In this document: piece by piece, positions 34,011 to 42,669 of the stretch
Numbering within the stretch: the first letter of the stretch is position 1
Layout: each line of letters starts with the position of its first letter
Source of the DNA: Pedobacter xixiisoli
GTDB lineage: Bacteria; Bacteroidota; Bacteroidia; Sphingobacteriales; Sphingobacteriaceae
DNA: 64,000 nt
Direction: 5' to 3'
Assembly: GCF_900215335.1 (NCBI RefSeq)
Contig: NZ_OCMT01000003.1
Span: 744,001-808,000 of the forward strand
Notes under the pieces: model-generated
What the model was told of the DNA's origin: nothing
The model's database searches: none
The model's input: the letters and a program-made list of their open reading frames with translations, nothing else
Program-made: the position numbers and the translations under genes

Positions 34011-35036
34011 ATGGACAATAATTTATTTTTAGACGCAGCATTTTCAAAACAAACAGAAAGACCACCGGTATGGATGATGAGACAAGCCGGTCGTTTTATG
34101 CCACAATACTGGGAAATCAAAAACAAGTACTCTTTTTTAGAAATGTGCAAAACCCCAGAAATTGCTGCTGATGTAACCATGTTGCCGGTAGATTTGTTAG
34201 GTATTGATGCGGCGATTTTGTTCTCTGATATATTGGTAACTGGTGAAGCAATGGGTGGAGATTTAAGCTTTACTCAAGGTGTTGGTCCTAAATTCGCTAA
34301 TCCGGTACGTAATGAAGCTGATATTGACGCTTTAGCTACGGATTGCTTAGATAAATTACAATACGTTGCTGATGCGATTAAAGTAATACAACAACGCTTA
34401 AATGGCAGCATTCCGTTAATTGGTTTTGCTGGGGCACCGTTTACCGTAATGAGCTATTTGGTAGAAGGTGGTTCTTCGAAAGACTTCAAATTAACCAAGC
34501 TTTTGATTCACAACCGTCCAGAATTAGCACACAAATTATTAGCTAAAATAGCGAAGGTAACTACCGATTATTTGAACCTACAGATTGAAGCTGGCGTGAA
34601 TGCTTTGCAGTTGTTTGATAGTTGGGCTTTGGCTTTATCTTGGAACGATTATCAAGAGTTCTCTCATCAGTATAACCAACAAATTATCGCTGGTTTAAAC
34701 AGGACAAACATTCCTGTAATTTCTTTCTGTAAAGGAAGTTCTGTTTTTGCGCCAATTATGGTAGAAGCAAAGCCAGATGTAGTTTCTATTGATTGGAATG
34801 CAGACTTGTTGAATATCAAGAAATCATTACCAGAGGGAATTGCAGTGCAAGGAAACTTAGATCCTCATATTTTATACGCAGATCAACCGGTAATCAAAGC
34901 TCAAATTCATAAATTATTTGAGCGCATGCGTGGCGAAAATGGATTTATTTTCAACTTAGGTCATGGTATCATGCCAGATATTCCTTTCGATAATGTAAAA
35001 TATGCTATCGAAGTAGTTAAAGAGTTTAGATATTAA
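34011..35036 (+). CDS. hemE: Uroporphyrinogen decarboxylase
   Basis: Removes four carboxyl groups from uroporphyrinogen III to give coproporphyrinogen III. Length 341. The N-terminal signature PPVWMMRQAGRFMPQY carries the substrate arginines Arg24 and Arg28; GFAGAPFTVMSYLVEGG and NLGHGIMPDIP follow. It is translated directly after the TPR-like gene. Downstream comes a toxin-like pair, then hemJ. Confidence 0.97.
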   Translation: MDNNLFLDAAFSKQTERPPVWMMRQAGRFMPQYWEIKNKYSFLEMCKTPEIAADVTMLPVDLLGIDAAILFSDILVTGEAMGGDLSFTQGVGPKFANPVRNEADIDALATDCLDKLQYVADAIKVIQQRLNGSIPLIGFAGAPFTVMSYLVEGGSSKDFKLTKLLIHNRPELAHKLLAKIAKVTTDYLNLQIEAGVNALQLFDSWALALSWNDYQEFSHQYNQQIIAGLNRTNIPVISFCKGSSVFAPIMVEAKPDVVSIDWNADLLNIKKSLPEGIAVQGNLDPHILYADQPVIKAQIHKLFERMRGENGFIFNLGHGIMPDIPFDNVKYAIEVVKEFRY

Positions 35037-35062
35037 ACCCCTAAATCTCCTAAAGTCCACTT
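35036..35062. repeat. CCCTAAA-type intergenic repeat unit
   Basis: CCCCTAAATCTCCTAAAG (35037-35054) closely matches CCCCTAAATCCCCTAAAG right after hemL (31526-31545). Each begins within a few bases of the preceding stop codon. Confidence 0.6.
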
Positions 35063-35111
35063 TGGATGGAGATAGAATTTGAGTATATTTGGTTATTAAC
35101 AGCTAGAACAG

Positions 35112-35345
35112 ATGACAGTTAAATCACTAAAGGACGAGGATAAGTTGCCGTTAACGGAAATCGTGAAATTGGTTCATAAGAAAATGGACGATATCCTTCG
35201 AGTAGTTGACGCTTTGAATTTGGGTAGAACTGAAGTGAAGTCTGATGGCGTTTATCGTACCTTCAATAATGGTAATATGGTAAGAGTGGCTGTTGGTGAT
35301 TTTAGAAGGAAACGTATTTCGAGCAAGAAAATTAAACTTTTCTAA
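35112..35345 (+). CDS. Small hypothetical protein, possible antitoxin of the zeta-like gene
   Basis: A 77-residue basic protein with an N-terminal helix pair (PLTEIVKLVHKKMDDILRVVDALNLG) and a C-terminal tail rich in Arg and Lys (DFRRKRISSKKIKLF). It overlaps the next gene by one base (TAATG), the usual antitoxin-toxin order. I do not recognise a family. Its role as antitoxin is inferred from size, order and the identity of its neighbour. Confidence 0.7.
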   Translation: MTVKSLKDEDKLPLTEIVKLVHKKMDDILRVVDALNLGRTEVKSDGVYRTFNNGNMVRVAVGDFRRKRISSKKIKLF

Positions 35346-36094
35346 TGCCTTCTAGCCCAAAACTGAGAATTTTTGCTGGTCCTAACGGATCAGGGAAAAC
35401 AACTTTGTTTGAATCTATCAAATCGGTTTATTTCTCTACACAATTGTTCATCAATGCAGATTTACTCGAAGAACAATTTAAAAAGACAAAATTTATCAAT
35501 TTTTCAGAGTTTAATTTAGAAGTGAATGTCCAAGAGTTTGATGATTTTTGTTCGTCAAGCGGTCTTTATCTTAAAGCTGGTTTTAATACTCAAACTTGGG
35601 GGTTGTTTGTTAGAGAAAATGTATTAGTTGGACACTACGAAGACACACATACCGTTTATAATTCCTATCATTTTGCTATCCTTGCTGATTTTATAAGAAC
35701 AGCACTAATTGAGAATAAACAATCATATTCTTTTGAGACAGTTTTCTCTCATCCTTCAAAATTAGATCTTATTGATTTTGCGCATCGCAATGGATATAAG
35801 GTTTATTTGTATTTTATTGGTACAGAGACACCAAAAATGAATTTGGAAAGGGTGAAGGATAGAGTGGTAAAAGGAGGTCACTTTGTGGACGACGCTAAAA
35901 TTGAGCAGCGATATTTCTTGACAATGGATTTACTGTTAGCTATGATAAAAAAAGTTAATGAAACTTATCTTTGGGATAATTCAGGACAGAGACATCAATT
36001 TGTAGGAACCATAAAGAGCGGTACAGCAGAATTTAAGAATTTAACGGTTCCCGCTTGGATTGATACCTATATTCTGAAAAAGATAAATAATTAA
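35345..36094 (+). CDS. Zeta-toxin-like P-loop kinase/ATPase (COG4185 type)
   Basis: A 249-residue P-loop protein resembling zeta toxins. It has Walker A AGPNGSGKTT (Lys18, Thr19), the acidic position Asp39 (LFINADLLEE) where zeta toxins have their catalytic base, YSFETVFSHPSKLDLIDFA, and LERVKDRVVKGGHFVDDAKIEQRYF, the R..R...GGH.V motif of the COG4185 family. Zeta toxins phosphorylate UDP-N-acetylglucosamine; that activity is only inferred here. It overlaps its small upstream partner and the start of hemJ by one base each, so the three are translationally linked. Confidence 0.85.
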   Translation: MPSSPKLRIFAGPNGSGKTTLFESIKSVYFSTQLFINADLLEEQFKKTKFINFSEFNLEVNVQEFDDFCSSSGLYLKAGFNTQTWGLFVRENVLVGHYEDTHTVYNSYHFAILADFIRTALIENKQSYSFETVFSHPSKLDLIDFAHRNGYKVYLYFIGTETPKMNLERVKDRVVKGGHFVDDAKIEQRYFLTMDLLLAMIKKVNETYLWDNSGQRHQFVGTIKSGTAEFKNLTVPAWIDTYILKKINN

Positions 36095-36642
36095 TGGAAG
36101 CATATTACAGATATATTTTAGCAGTACACATTATTTTTGTGGTAAGTTGGATGGCGGGTTTATTTTACGGCGTACGCTTATTTATTTATCATACAGAAGC
36201 AAATAGTAAGGCCGAGCCAGAAAAGAGCATTCTACAGAAGGAGTATGCTAAAATCACCGCTAGGTTATGGAGTATCATTACTACGCCAGCCATGGTGCTT
36301 ACTGTTGTAGCTGGTGCTTTGATGATTTATATCGTTCCTGGATGGCTGTACCAACCTTGGATGCACGTAAAACTAGGTTTTGTGATTGCTTTATTGGCTT
36401 ATCATTTTATTTGTCAGCGAGTGATGAAGCAATTGCGTAAAGGGAACTTTAGTTGGTCTTCTAACCAATTGCGATTGTGGAATGAAGTAGCGACGATTTT
36501 ACTGGTTGCTATCGTATTTACGGTAATCCTTAAAAGTGCAATTGATTGGGTATATGGCCTCATTGGGTTAGTTATTTTCTCTGCCGTAATTATGATTGCC
36601 GTGAAACTGTATAAAAAATATAGAGAGAAAAAAGGTGAATAG
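36094..36642 (+). CDS. hemJ: Protoporphyrinogen IX oxidase HemJ
   Basis: A 182-residue membrane protein with four or five membrane helices. The haem-ligand histidine near the N terminus (YILAVHIIFVVSWMAGLFYGVRLFIYH), the YAKITARLWSIITTPAMVLT region and the WMHVKLGFV segment mark the HemJ family (UPF0093), which oxidises protoporphyrinogen IX late in haem synthesis. It starts inside the stop codon of the zeta-like gene (TAATGG). No other protoporphyrinogen oxidase gene is in the window. Confidence 0.92.
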   Translation: MEAYYRYILAVHIIFVVSWMAGLFYGVRLFIYHTEANSKAEPEKSILQKEYAKITARLWSIITTPAMVLTVVAGALMIYIVPGWLYQPWMHVKLGFVIALLAYHFICQRVMKQLRKGNFSWSSNQLRLWNEVATILLVAIVFTVILKSAIDWVYGLIGLVIFSAVIMIAVKLYKKYREKKGE

Positions 36643-36649
36643 CCTTTAA

Positions 36650-36740
36650 AAGATTGCCACGTCGTTCCTCCTCGCAATGACGATTAGCAGTAACAATGAT
36701 TGCGAGGCACAGTTCATCCCGACTGTTTCGGGTAAGCAAT
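36650..36740. repeat. REP-like element
   Basis: GATTGCCACGTCGTTCCTCC and CTCGCAATGACG (36651-36682) followed by ATTGCGAGGCACAGTTC and AAGCAATC (36699-36740) are a rearranged copy of the 15345-15432 family. Confidence 0.65.
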
Positions 36741-36747
36741 CTTTTCA

Positions 36748-37881
36748 ATGAAAAAATATATACTTCTGCTATTAGTTCTGGTATCGATTAATTCAGTAAA
36801 TGCACAGCTAAATAATAATTACCTGTACAATCGTATTCGTCCCACAGATAGTTTAACTAATGAAGTACACCTTAACTTCTATAATTTTAACTACGTTAGA
36901 AATTACGAATACTCAAATAACTTTCATGATGGTTATACGCTTTATGGTACGCAGTTTGAACCTCAATTGGTTTACTATGCGCATCCTAATCTAGCTATTA
37001 CTGCCGGTGCATATTTGAGGAAGGACTTTGGAAATGAGCGAGGTTTGTATGATGCCAAACCATTATTCAATGTTAAGTATAGCAAAAATGATTTGACTTT
37101 AGTTTTTGGAAGCCTAGAAGGAAATATCCAACACAACTATATTGAGCCTTTGTATAACTTCGAACGTAAAATTACTACGCCAATTGAATATGGTACACAG
37201 CTATTAATTGACAGAGAAAAATTCAGTTTAGATGCTTGGATAGCTTGGCAAAAGATGATTTATGCTGGTGATGCTGCTAAGGAGGAAATAGTTGGTGGTT
37301 TTACTAGCGATATAGCGTTGATTAAGAAGGAGGGGTGGAAATTAACTATTCCTGCGCAAATGTTGGTTTATCATCAAGGAGGACAAATTGATGCTTTGAG
37401 GGAAGTTTCATTATCAACTTTATTTAACGGAGCAATTGGTTTTACTTTGAGTAAAAACGTTGGTTACAATGTAAAACAGATTTATACTAACAACTATGTG
37501 GCCGCCTATAAAGATTTTTCTCCTACTAAAATAAGAGCTTACCAAGGAGGTTTTGGGTTGTGGCTAAATGCAGGTATAGATACCCGTTGGGGTAATTTGG
37601 CAGCATCTTATTGGAAAGGAAACCAGTTCATTACTATTAAAGGAATGCCGTTGTATCAATCTGTTTCTGAGAAGCTAAATAGTGTTGGTTACATTGAGAA
37701 TAAGAGGAACATCTTGATGCTAAGGTATCAATATCAAAAGGAACTATTGCCAAATCTGTATTTGGATGTACGTTTTGAACCTCACTTCGATTTAAACAAT
37801 GCTGAAAAAAACCTACAGTTCAACCATTCGTTTTTCTTGACTTATAAAGAAAGTTTTAAACTGTTTAAGGTAAAGAAATAG
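36748..37881 (+). CDS. Hypothetical outer-membrane beta-barrel protein
   Basis: A 377-residue precursor with signal peptide MKKYILLLLVLVSINSVNA. The remainder is typical of barrels: alternating aromatic and hydrophobic strands (LNFYNFNYVRNYEYSNN, FEPQLVYYAHPNLAITAGAYL, LLIDREKFSLDAWIAWQKM, ILMLRYQYQKELLPNLYLDVRFEPHFDL) and turns rich in Asn, Asp and Gly. No catalytic motif is seen. Possibly a porin-like or lipid-associated barrel; family not identified. Confidence 0.75.
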   Translation: MKKYILLLLVLVSINSVNAQLNNNYLYNRIRPTDSLTNEVHLNFYNFNYVRNYEYSNNFHDGYTLYGTQFEPQLVYYAHPNLAITAGAYLRKDFGNERGLYDAKPLFNVKYSKNDLTLVFGSLEGNIQHNYIEPLYNFERKITTPIEYGTQLLIDREKFSLDAWIAWQKMIYAGDAAKEEIVGGFTSDIALIKKEGWKLTIPAQMLVYHQGGQIDALREVSLSTLFNGAIGFTLSKNVGYNVKQIYTNNYVAAYKDFSPTKIRAYQGGFGLWLNAGIDTRWGNLAASYWKGNQFITIKGMPLYQSVSEKLNSVGYIENKRNILMLRYQYQKELLPNLYLDVRFEPHFDLNNAEKNLQFNHSFFLTYKESFKLFKVKK

Positions 37882-37882
37882 G

Positions 37883-38962
37883 CTAGAGTAGTTCTATACC
37901 AATTTTTTCAGCCAAGCTATTCAAATCATTAACCACGACATCAATTAATGGGATGCCAGCAGTTTTACGTTCGTTTTCAAATTGATATTCAGGTTCACCA
38001 GGAATGATAACTTTCTTGCTTTTATCAACGGTTTTAGCGCTTTTGAAGCGTTCTATCCAATTATCTAAATGGTCTTTAAAGTCTTGAGCAGGGCGGAAGC
38101 CATCGACACGCATTGCACCTAAGAAGTGTCCAATTCCTTCGCCTACTGGATTTGGGTCTGGTTCTAAGAAAGCCACAAATGGCGGCACCCAAGGTCCGTA
38201 GTTTGCACCCGAAAGTACTGCCGAAAGAATATCTACCGTAGCTCCCAAACCATAACCTTTATGACTGCCGTGGTCTTTATCACTACCTAATGGAAGTAGG
38301 GAACCGCCGGCTTTTAATTCATTCGGATTGATAGAAATCTTTCCGTCTTTATCTTGTACCCAGCCATCTGGAATTTCAGCATTTGCCCTTTGTGCAATTT
38401 CTAGTTTTCCGTTAGCGGCAGCGGCAGTGGCCATATCAACCACCACGGCTGGATATTTACCTGCCGGAAATGCATAACACATCGGGTTGGTACCTAACAA
38501 ACGTTCGTTGGCGTAAGTAGGCGCAACCAGTGGACTGGCATTGGTCATGCTGATGCCAATCATATCTTTTTCTACAGCCATTAAAGCGTGATACCCAGCA
38601 ATACCAAAGTGGTTTGAATTTTTGACAGACACCCAACCACTGCCATATTTTTCTGCTTTTTCAATAGCGATTTTCATAGCAAACGGTGCAACCACTAAAC
38701 CTAAGCCAGCGTCACCATCTACCGTAGCTGTAGTCGGCGTTTCATGTACTACACGGATATTCGGTGTCGCATTAATTCTTTTTTTCTCCCAAAGGCGATA
38801 ATAGCCGCTCAATCTAGCCACGCCATGAGAGTCTATTCCACGTAAATCAGAACGCACCAAAACATCGGTAGCTAATGTAGCGTGCTCATCAGAACAGCCC
38901 ATCTTTTTAAAAACACTGTAGGTAAAGCTTCTTAGTTTTTCTTCGGAGAAAGTGATAAACAT
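37883..38962 (-). CDS. Ldh-family (malate/L-lactate/ureidoglycolate-type) dehydrogenase
   Basis: A 359-residue NAD(P)-dependent oxidoreductase of the LDH2/MDG2 family. Conserved stretches: DLRGIDSHGVARLSGYY with the catalytic-type His, SVKNSNHFGIAGYHALMA, LLGTNPMCYAFPAG, VDMATAAAANGKLEIAQR and GSHKGYGLGATVDILSAVLSG. The family reduces or oxidises 2-oxo acids such as 2-oxoglutarate, malate or sulfolactate; the substrate here is not known. It follows bshC on the minus strand after a 92-base gap. Confidence 0.9.
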   Translation of the reverse strand: MFITFSEEKLRSFTYSVFKKMGCSDEHATLATDVLVRSDLRGIDSHGVARLSGYYRLWEKKRINATPNIRVVHETPTTATVDGDAGLGLVVAPFAMKIAIEKAEKYGSGWVSVKNSNHFGIAGYHALMAVEKDMIGISMTNASPLVAPTYANERLLGTNPMCYAFPAGKYPAVVVDMATAAAANGKLEIAQRANAEIPDGWVQDKDGKISINPNELKAGGSLLPLGSDKDHGSHKGYGLGATVDILSAVLSGANYGPWVPPFVAFLEPDPNPVGEGIGHFLGAMRVDGFRPAQDFKDHLDNWIERFKSAKTVDKSKKVIIPGEPEYQFENERKTAGIPLIDVVVNDLNSLAEKIGIELL

Positions 38963-39054
38963 TTTATTAGTGGTTAGTGGTCAGGTATTAGGTGTCAGTT
39001 AATTTCGAGGCTCAGTTTTATTTAATCATTTACTCATTCAAAACTCAATCATTT

Positions 39055-40641
39055 TTATGCAAGTATTAAAGTGAAATCCCCACCTAACGGCTCAAAGTTT
39101 TCAATTAAGGATGAAATAAAATCGTCGCCATACTCTACATACATTGGCGCTAAGTTAGCTACACGTTCTTGTAAAGTACCGCTAGGGAATAATCTCTTTT
39201 TAAGGTTTTCGATTTGGGTAATAGACACTTCGTGATTTCTCTTTTCTGCTCTAAAAAACTTTTTTTCTAGTTTGTCTAGCAGTTTTTCTGTTTTGGTTAA
39301 TACCGAATCAGCAGATACTTCTAAGGTTTTATCAATTTTAAAAGCATTCAATTTTATCTTATCAAATACTGCTCTGATATTCGCTTTTTCGTCAGTTAAA
39401 CAGATCGCTGCATCACTATTTGCGTTAATCCATTTTTCTTGTAAAGCTTCAGTCGATAGGAATATGTCTTCAAAATTGAAACCTAATTTGTGAAGATTAG
39501 CAAAACTTCTTTTGTCGATTACCAGTGCAGAATTTCTTAACAACAAAACTGGAAAATCGACTTTGTAAAAATCGAAATTAGCCTTTAATTGCATCCAGTA
39601 GGAAACTTCGGCACCGCCACCGATATAGGCGATGTTGGGTAAAATCACCTCTTGGTACAACGGTCGCATAATCACATTTGGACTAAATCTTTCTGGGTTT
39701 GAATCTATCTCTGCAAGCAACTCCGTTTCTGTGAATTTAATTTCTGTGTGGTTAACGCTGTAAAAATCCCCTTCTTTAATAATCCTTTCACGAAGATTAT
39801 CTTTTAAATAAAAGAAGTTAATATCTCTTACATTTACTTGGGTCTTATAACCAGTCTCTTCTAAAGTTTTGCTTGTTTCTTCGGTTAATCTTGCACTGTT
39901 TTGCTCGGTAATATCACTTTTAATAATAGCTGCAAACTGTGCTTTTAAAGAAGCATCATCTGCGTTGATAATCACTAAGCCATACTGCTCAAACAGACTG
40001 TTCACCAATACTCTGGTGGCATCTGCTAAATTTTCATTTTCTAAATAAGCTTTCTCAACTAGTTTGCCTAGTTTTTTACCATTCTTGCTGATGCCTAAAT
40101 ATCCTTTGTAAGCTTGTACTGCCGCTGCTACCGTTTTAGTGCTTAATCTTCCAGTAGCACCATTGGTTTGTTGTATCCAGCTGATGTTCTTTTCATCTAC
40201 GTTAACATGATTGATTTCCTCAAAGTCATGGTCTTCGGTAGCCATCCAGTAAACAGGTACAAAATTTTGCTCTGGATAGGCAATTTTCATCTCCAAAGCC
40301 AAATTAATAGTGGTTACAATTTTGTAGATGAAATAAAGAGGGCCTGTAAAAAGATTAAGCTGGTGCCCTGTAGTAATGGTGTAAGTATTGTTTTTAGCAA
40401 GTAAATCAATATTTGCATTTACCGCTTGATTAACCTTTATAGATTGATATTGTTGTTGTAGTGCTTTAACTAAAACGGCTCTATCTCCAGTAAATTGATG
40501 TGCATCTACTGCCTGTTTCAACCCTTGGATATCGGGTCTGTAGCTATAGAAAGATTTTAGAAATTCAACATCGTTCACATAGTCTAAAACTAGTTTAGAA
40601 AATGAATGTGTGTCCTGATAAGAAATGTATTTAGCCTTCAC
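39055..40641 (-). CDS. bshC: Bacillithiol biosynthesis cysteine-adding enzyme BshC
   Basis: Ligates cysteine to glucosaminyl-malate in the last step of bacillithiol synthesis, the main low-molecular-weight thiol of many Bacteroidota and Firmicutes. Length 528, as expected. Family motifs: TITTGHQLNLFTGPLYFIYKI with the HxxN nucleotide site, VPVYWMATEDHDFEEINHV, PLYQEVILPNIAYIGGGAEVSYWMQL, and a C-terminal coiled coil (LTKTEKLLDKLEKKFFRAEKR). bshA and bshB are not in the window. Confidence 0.95.
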   Translation of the reverse strand: MKAKYISYQDTHSFSKLVLDYVNDVEFLKSFYSYRPDIQGLKQAVDAHQFTGDRAVLVKALQQQYQSIKVNQAVNANIDLLAKNNTYTITTGHQLNLFTGPLYFIYKIVTTINLALEMKIAYPEQNFVPVYWMATEDHDFEEINHVNVDEKNISWIQQTNGATGRLSTKTVAAAVQAYKGYLGISKNGKKLGKLVEKAYLENENLADATRVLVNSLFEQYGLVIINADDASLKAQFAAIIKSDITEQNSARLTEETSKTLEETGYKTQVNVRDINFFYLKDNLRERIIKEGDFYSVNHTEIKFTETELLAEIDSNPERFSPNVIMRPLYQEVILPNIAYIGGGAEVSYWMQLKANFDFYKVDFPVLLLRNSALVIDKRSFANLHKLGFNFEDIFLSTEALQEKWINANSDAAICLTDEKANIRAVFDKIKLNAFKIDKTLEVSADSVLTKTEKLLDKLEKKFFRAEKRNHEVSITQIENLKKRLFPSGTLQERVANLAPMYVEYGDDFISSLIENFEPLGGDFTLILA

Positions 40642-40726
40642 ATTTCGAAATTAAATTAAATTTTGAAACAAGTATAGCCATTCGCTTTATTTTACACTTT
40701 ATCAATGTTTCGGTTTATTAAAAATG

Positions 40727-40764
40727 CATAAAAAAACCTCGTAGGTTTTTAAAACTTACGAGGT
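40727..40764 (-). terminator. Terminator/palindrome after rimO
   Basis: A near-perfect 14-bp palindrome with ACCTCGTAGGTTTT (40736-40749) against AAAACTTACGAGGT (40751-40764), preceded on the plus strand by ten A, giving a T run on the minus strand. It shares its design with palindromes at 31626-31660 and 60054-60086. Confidence 0.75.
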
Positions 40765-40787
40765 CTATTATAATTTGATAGCTTGTA

Positions 40788-40825
40788 GATTTCTCCACTC
40801 GCTACGCTGCGGTCGAAATGACGAG
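40788..40825. repeat. REP-like half element
   Basis: ATTTCTCCACTCGCTACGCT and GGTCGAAATGACG form a partial unit related to the one at 60093-60187 (GATTTCTC... and GTCGAAATGA). Confidence 0.5.
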
Positions 40826-40830
40826 AGAAA

Positions 40831-42162
40831 CTATTTTACAATCTGTCCGTAAAGGTCAAAATCTTCCGCTCTATCTACTTTTACATTTACAAAGCTACCG
40901 ATAGCTGCATAACCAGAATTTGCATCAATTAAAACTTCGTTATCTACCTCTGGTGAGTCGAACTCTGTACGGCCGATAAAGAAATCACCTTCTTTTCTGT
41001 CAACCAATACTTTGTAAGTGTTACCTACTTTTTCTTGATTGATTTCGTAGGAGATGCCTTGCTGCAATTCCATAATTGCATCTACACGTTCTTGCTTGAT
41101 TTCTTCAGGTACGTCATCCACTAAATCATAAGCATGCGTTTTTTCTTCATGCGAATAAGTGAAACAACCTAAACGGTCGAAACGAGTATCTGCAACCCAT
41201 TGGTACATTTCTTCGAAGTCACGTTCTGTTTCGCCTGGATAACCACAAATTAGTGTGGTACGCATGGCGATGTTTGGAACTTTAGCTCTAATTTCGTTAA
41301 CAATATCAATGGTTTTCTGCTTTGTAGTGCCTCGACGCATTGATTTCAGCATGTTGTCTGTGATGTGCTGCAAAGGCATATCTAAATACTTACAGATATT
41401 TTCACGCTCGTTCATCGCATCTAAAATTTCCATCGGAAATCCAGCAGGATAGGCATATTGTAATCTGATCCACTCAATTCCGTTGACATCAGATAAGCGA
41501 CGCAAAAGTTCATCTAAGTTTCTCTTGCCATACAAATCTAAACCATAGTAGGTTAGGTCTTGAGCAATTAAAATGAGTTCTTTAGTTCCGTTGGAAGCTA
41601 ATATTTTAGCTTCGTTTACTAACTCGTTCATGTCTCTTGAAACGTGTTTTCCACGCATCAGCGGAATAGCACAGAAAGAACAAGGGCGGTTACAGCCTTC
41701 CGCAATTTTAAAGTAAGCGAAGTGTGAAGGAGTGGTTAACAAACGCTCACCAATTAGCTCGTGTTTGTAGTTAGCACCTAAAGAATGTAATATATTTTGA
41801 AGGTCGTTAGTGCCAAAAAATGCATCAACGTTAGTAATTTCAGCTTCTAAGTCTGGTTTGTAACGTTCAGAAAGACAGCCGGTAACAATCACTTTTCCAA
41901 CTTTACCTTCTTCTTTTAGCTGACTGTATTGTAAAATGGTGTCGATAGACTCTTGTTTCGCGTTATCGATGAAACCACAGGTATTAATTACTACAATATC
42001 ATCTTTCCCTAGTCTATTCGATTCGTGCTCAACATTAAGATTGTTGCCCTTCAATTGTCCCATTAACACCTCGCTATCGTAAGTGTTTTTAGAGCAACCA
42101 AGTGTAATTACGTTAATCTTAGGTTGAGTTATTTTTGTAGTAGTTTTGTTTTTTGTAATCAT
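40831..42162 (-). CDS. rimO: Ribosomal protein S12 methylthiotransferase RimO
   Basis: Adds a methylthio group to Asp88-type aspartate of ribosomal protein S12. Length 443. N-terminal UPF0004 domain with cluster cysteines (LGCSKNTYDSEVLMGQL, VINTCGFIDNAKQESID, VTGCLSERY), radical-SAM motif CNRPCSFCAIP (CxxxCxxC), and a C-terminal TRAM domain. The start has a second Met; the chosen frame is preceded by 18 bases after the RelE-like gene. In related genomes rimO follows ftsY directly; here a toxin-antitoxin pair is between them. Confidence 0.95.
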   Translation of the reverse strand: MITKNKTTTKITQPKINVITLGCSKNTYDSEVLMGQLKGNNLNVEHESNRLGKDDIVVINTCGFIDNAKQESIDTILQYSQLKEEGKVGKVIVTGCLSERYKPDLEAEITNVDAFFGTNDLQNILHSLGANYKHELIGERLLTTPSHFAYFKIAEGCNRPCSFCAIPLMRGKHVSRDMNELVNEAKILASNGTKELILIAQDLTYYGLDLYGKRNLDELLRRLSDVNGIEWIRLQYAYPAGFPMEILDAMNERENICKYLDMPLQHITDNMLKSMRRGTTKQKTIDIVNEIRAKVPNIAMRTTLICGYPGETERDFEEMYQWVADTRFDRLGCFTYSHEEKTHAYDLVDDVPEEIKQERVDAIMELQQGISYEINQEKVGNTYKVLVDRKEGDFFIGRTEFDSPEVDNEVLIDANSGYAAIGSFVNVKVDRAEDFDLYGQIVK

Positions 42163-42180
42163 TTTTTTCTGAATGGATAG

Positions 42181-42447
42181 CTAAGGGAATAATTTGTAAA
42201 TCTCTTTGCGATGAAGTACTCTTTCAAAAGTGAGTGACTCATTTTCAAGTTTTATGCCTATTCGGAAATTCCCAAATCTAATCTTATAATAATGCTGGTA
42301 GCCAGATAGTTTTTCCAGTTTGTTTATTTCGGAGGAGCTGTTGTATTGGTTGATTTCGTCAAATACAAAATTTTCAATCTTATCTCTATCTTTCTTTGGC
42401 AGAGAAGATAGGTCTTTAAGAAATTTCTTGTTGTATTGAACAACCAT
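42181..42447 (-). CDS. RelE/ParE-family toxin
   Basis: An 88-residue protein with the RelE fold pattern: MVVQYNKKFLKDLSSLPKKDRDKIENFV (helix pair), LSGYQHYYKIRFGNFRIGIKLE (central sheet with basic residues), and the C-terminal VLHRKEIYKLFP. RelE-like toxins cut mRNA at the ribosome; ParE members act on gyrase. It is preceded by and overlaps its antitoxin by one base and starts 13-odd bases after ftsY plus antitoxin. Confidence 0.88.
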   Translation of the reverse strand: MVVQYNKKFLKDLSSLPKKDRDKIENFVFDEINQYNSSSEINKLEKLSGYQHYYKIRFGNFRIGIKLENESLTFERVLHRKEIYKLFP

Positions 42448-42656
42448 TATTTCTTTTTTATTGCACTATAATATGCTAAAGCATCTTCTTTTAATAGATT
42501 ATCTTCCGTATTATTTTGCTTCATTAATTCAGCAAAGTTTACATCTTCTTTTTCTTCTTTGCTTAGAATGTGCGAAGACAAGCCCATTTTCTCTGCCAAT
42601 TCTTTTAGCAGTGATATGTCTTTTTTATTATCAGTATGTATAATAATGCTTGCCAT
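42447..42656 (-). CDS. Probable antitoxin of the RelE-like toxin
   Basis: A 69-residue protein: an N-terminal beta strand (ASIIIHTDN) and a helix with KDISLLKELAEKMGLSSHILSKEE, then an acidic helical tail (NTEDNLLKEDALAYYSAIKKK) that would wrap the toxin. The layout resembles YefM/DUF2683-type antitoxins, though I cannot name the family with certainty. It starts 13 bases after ftsY and overlaps the toxin start (TAATG). Confidence 0.8.
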   Translation of the reverse strand: MASIIIHTDNKKDISLLKELAEKMGLSSHILSKEEKEDVNFAELMKQNNTEDNLLKEDALAYYSAIKKK

Positions 42657-42669
42657 AATCTAAAATTAA

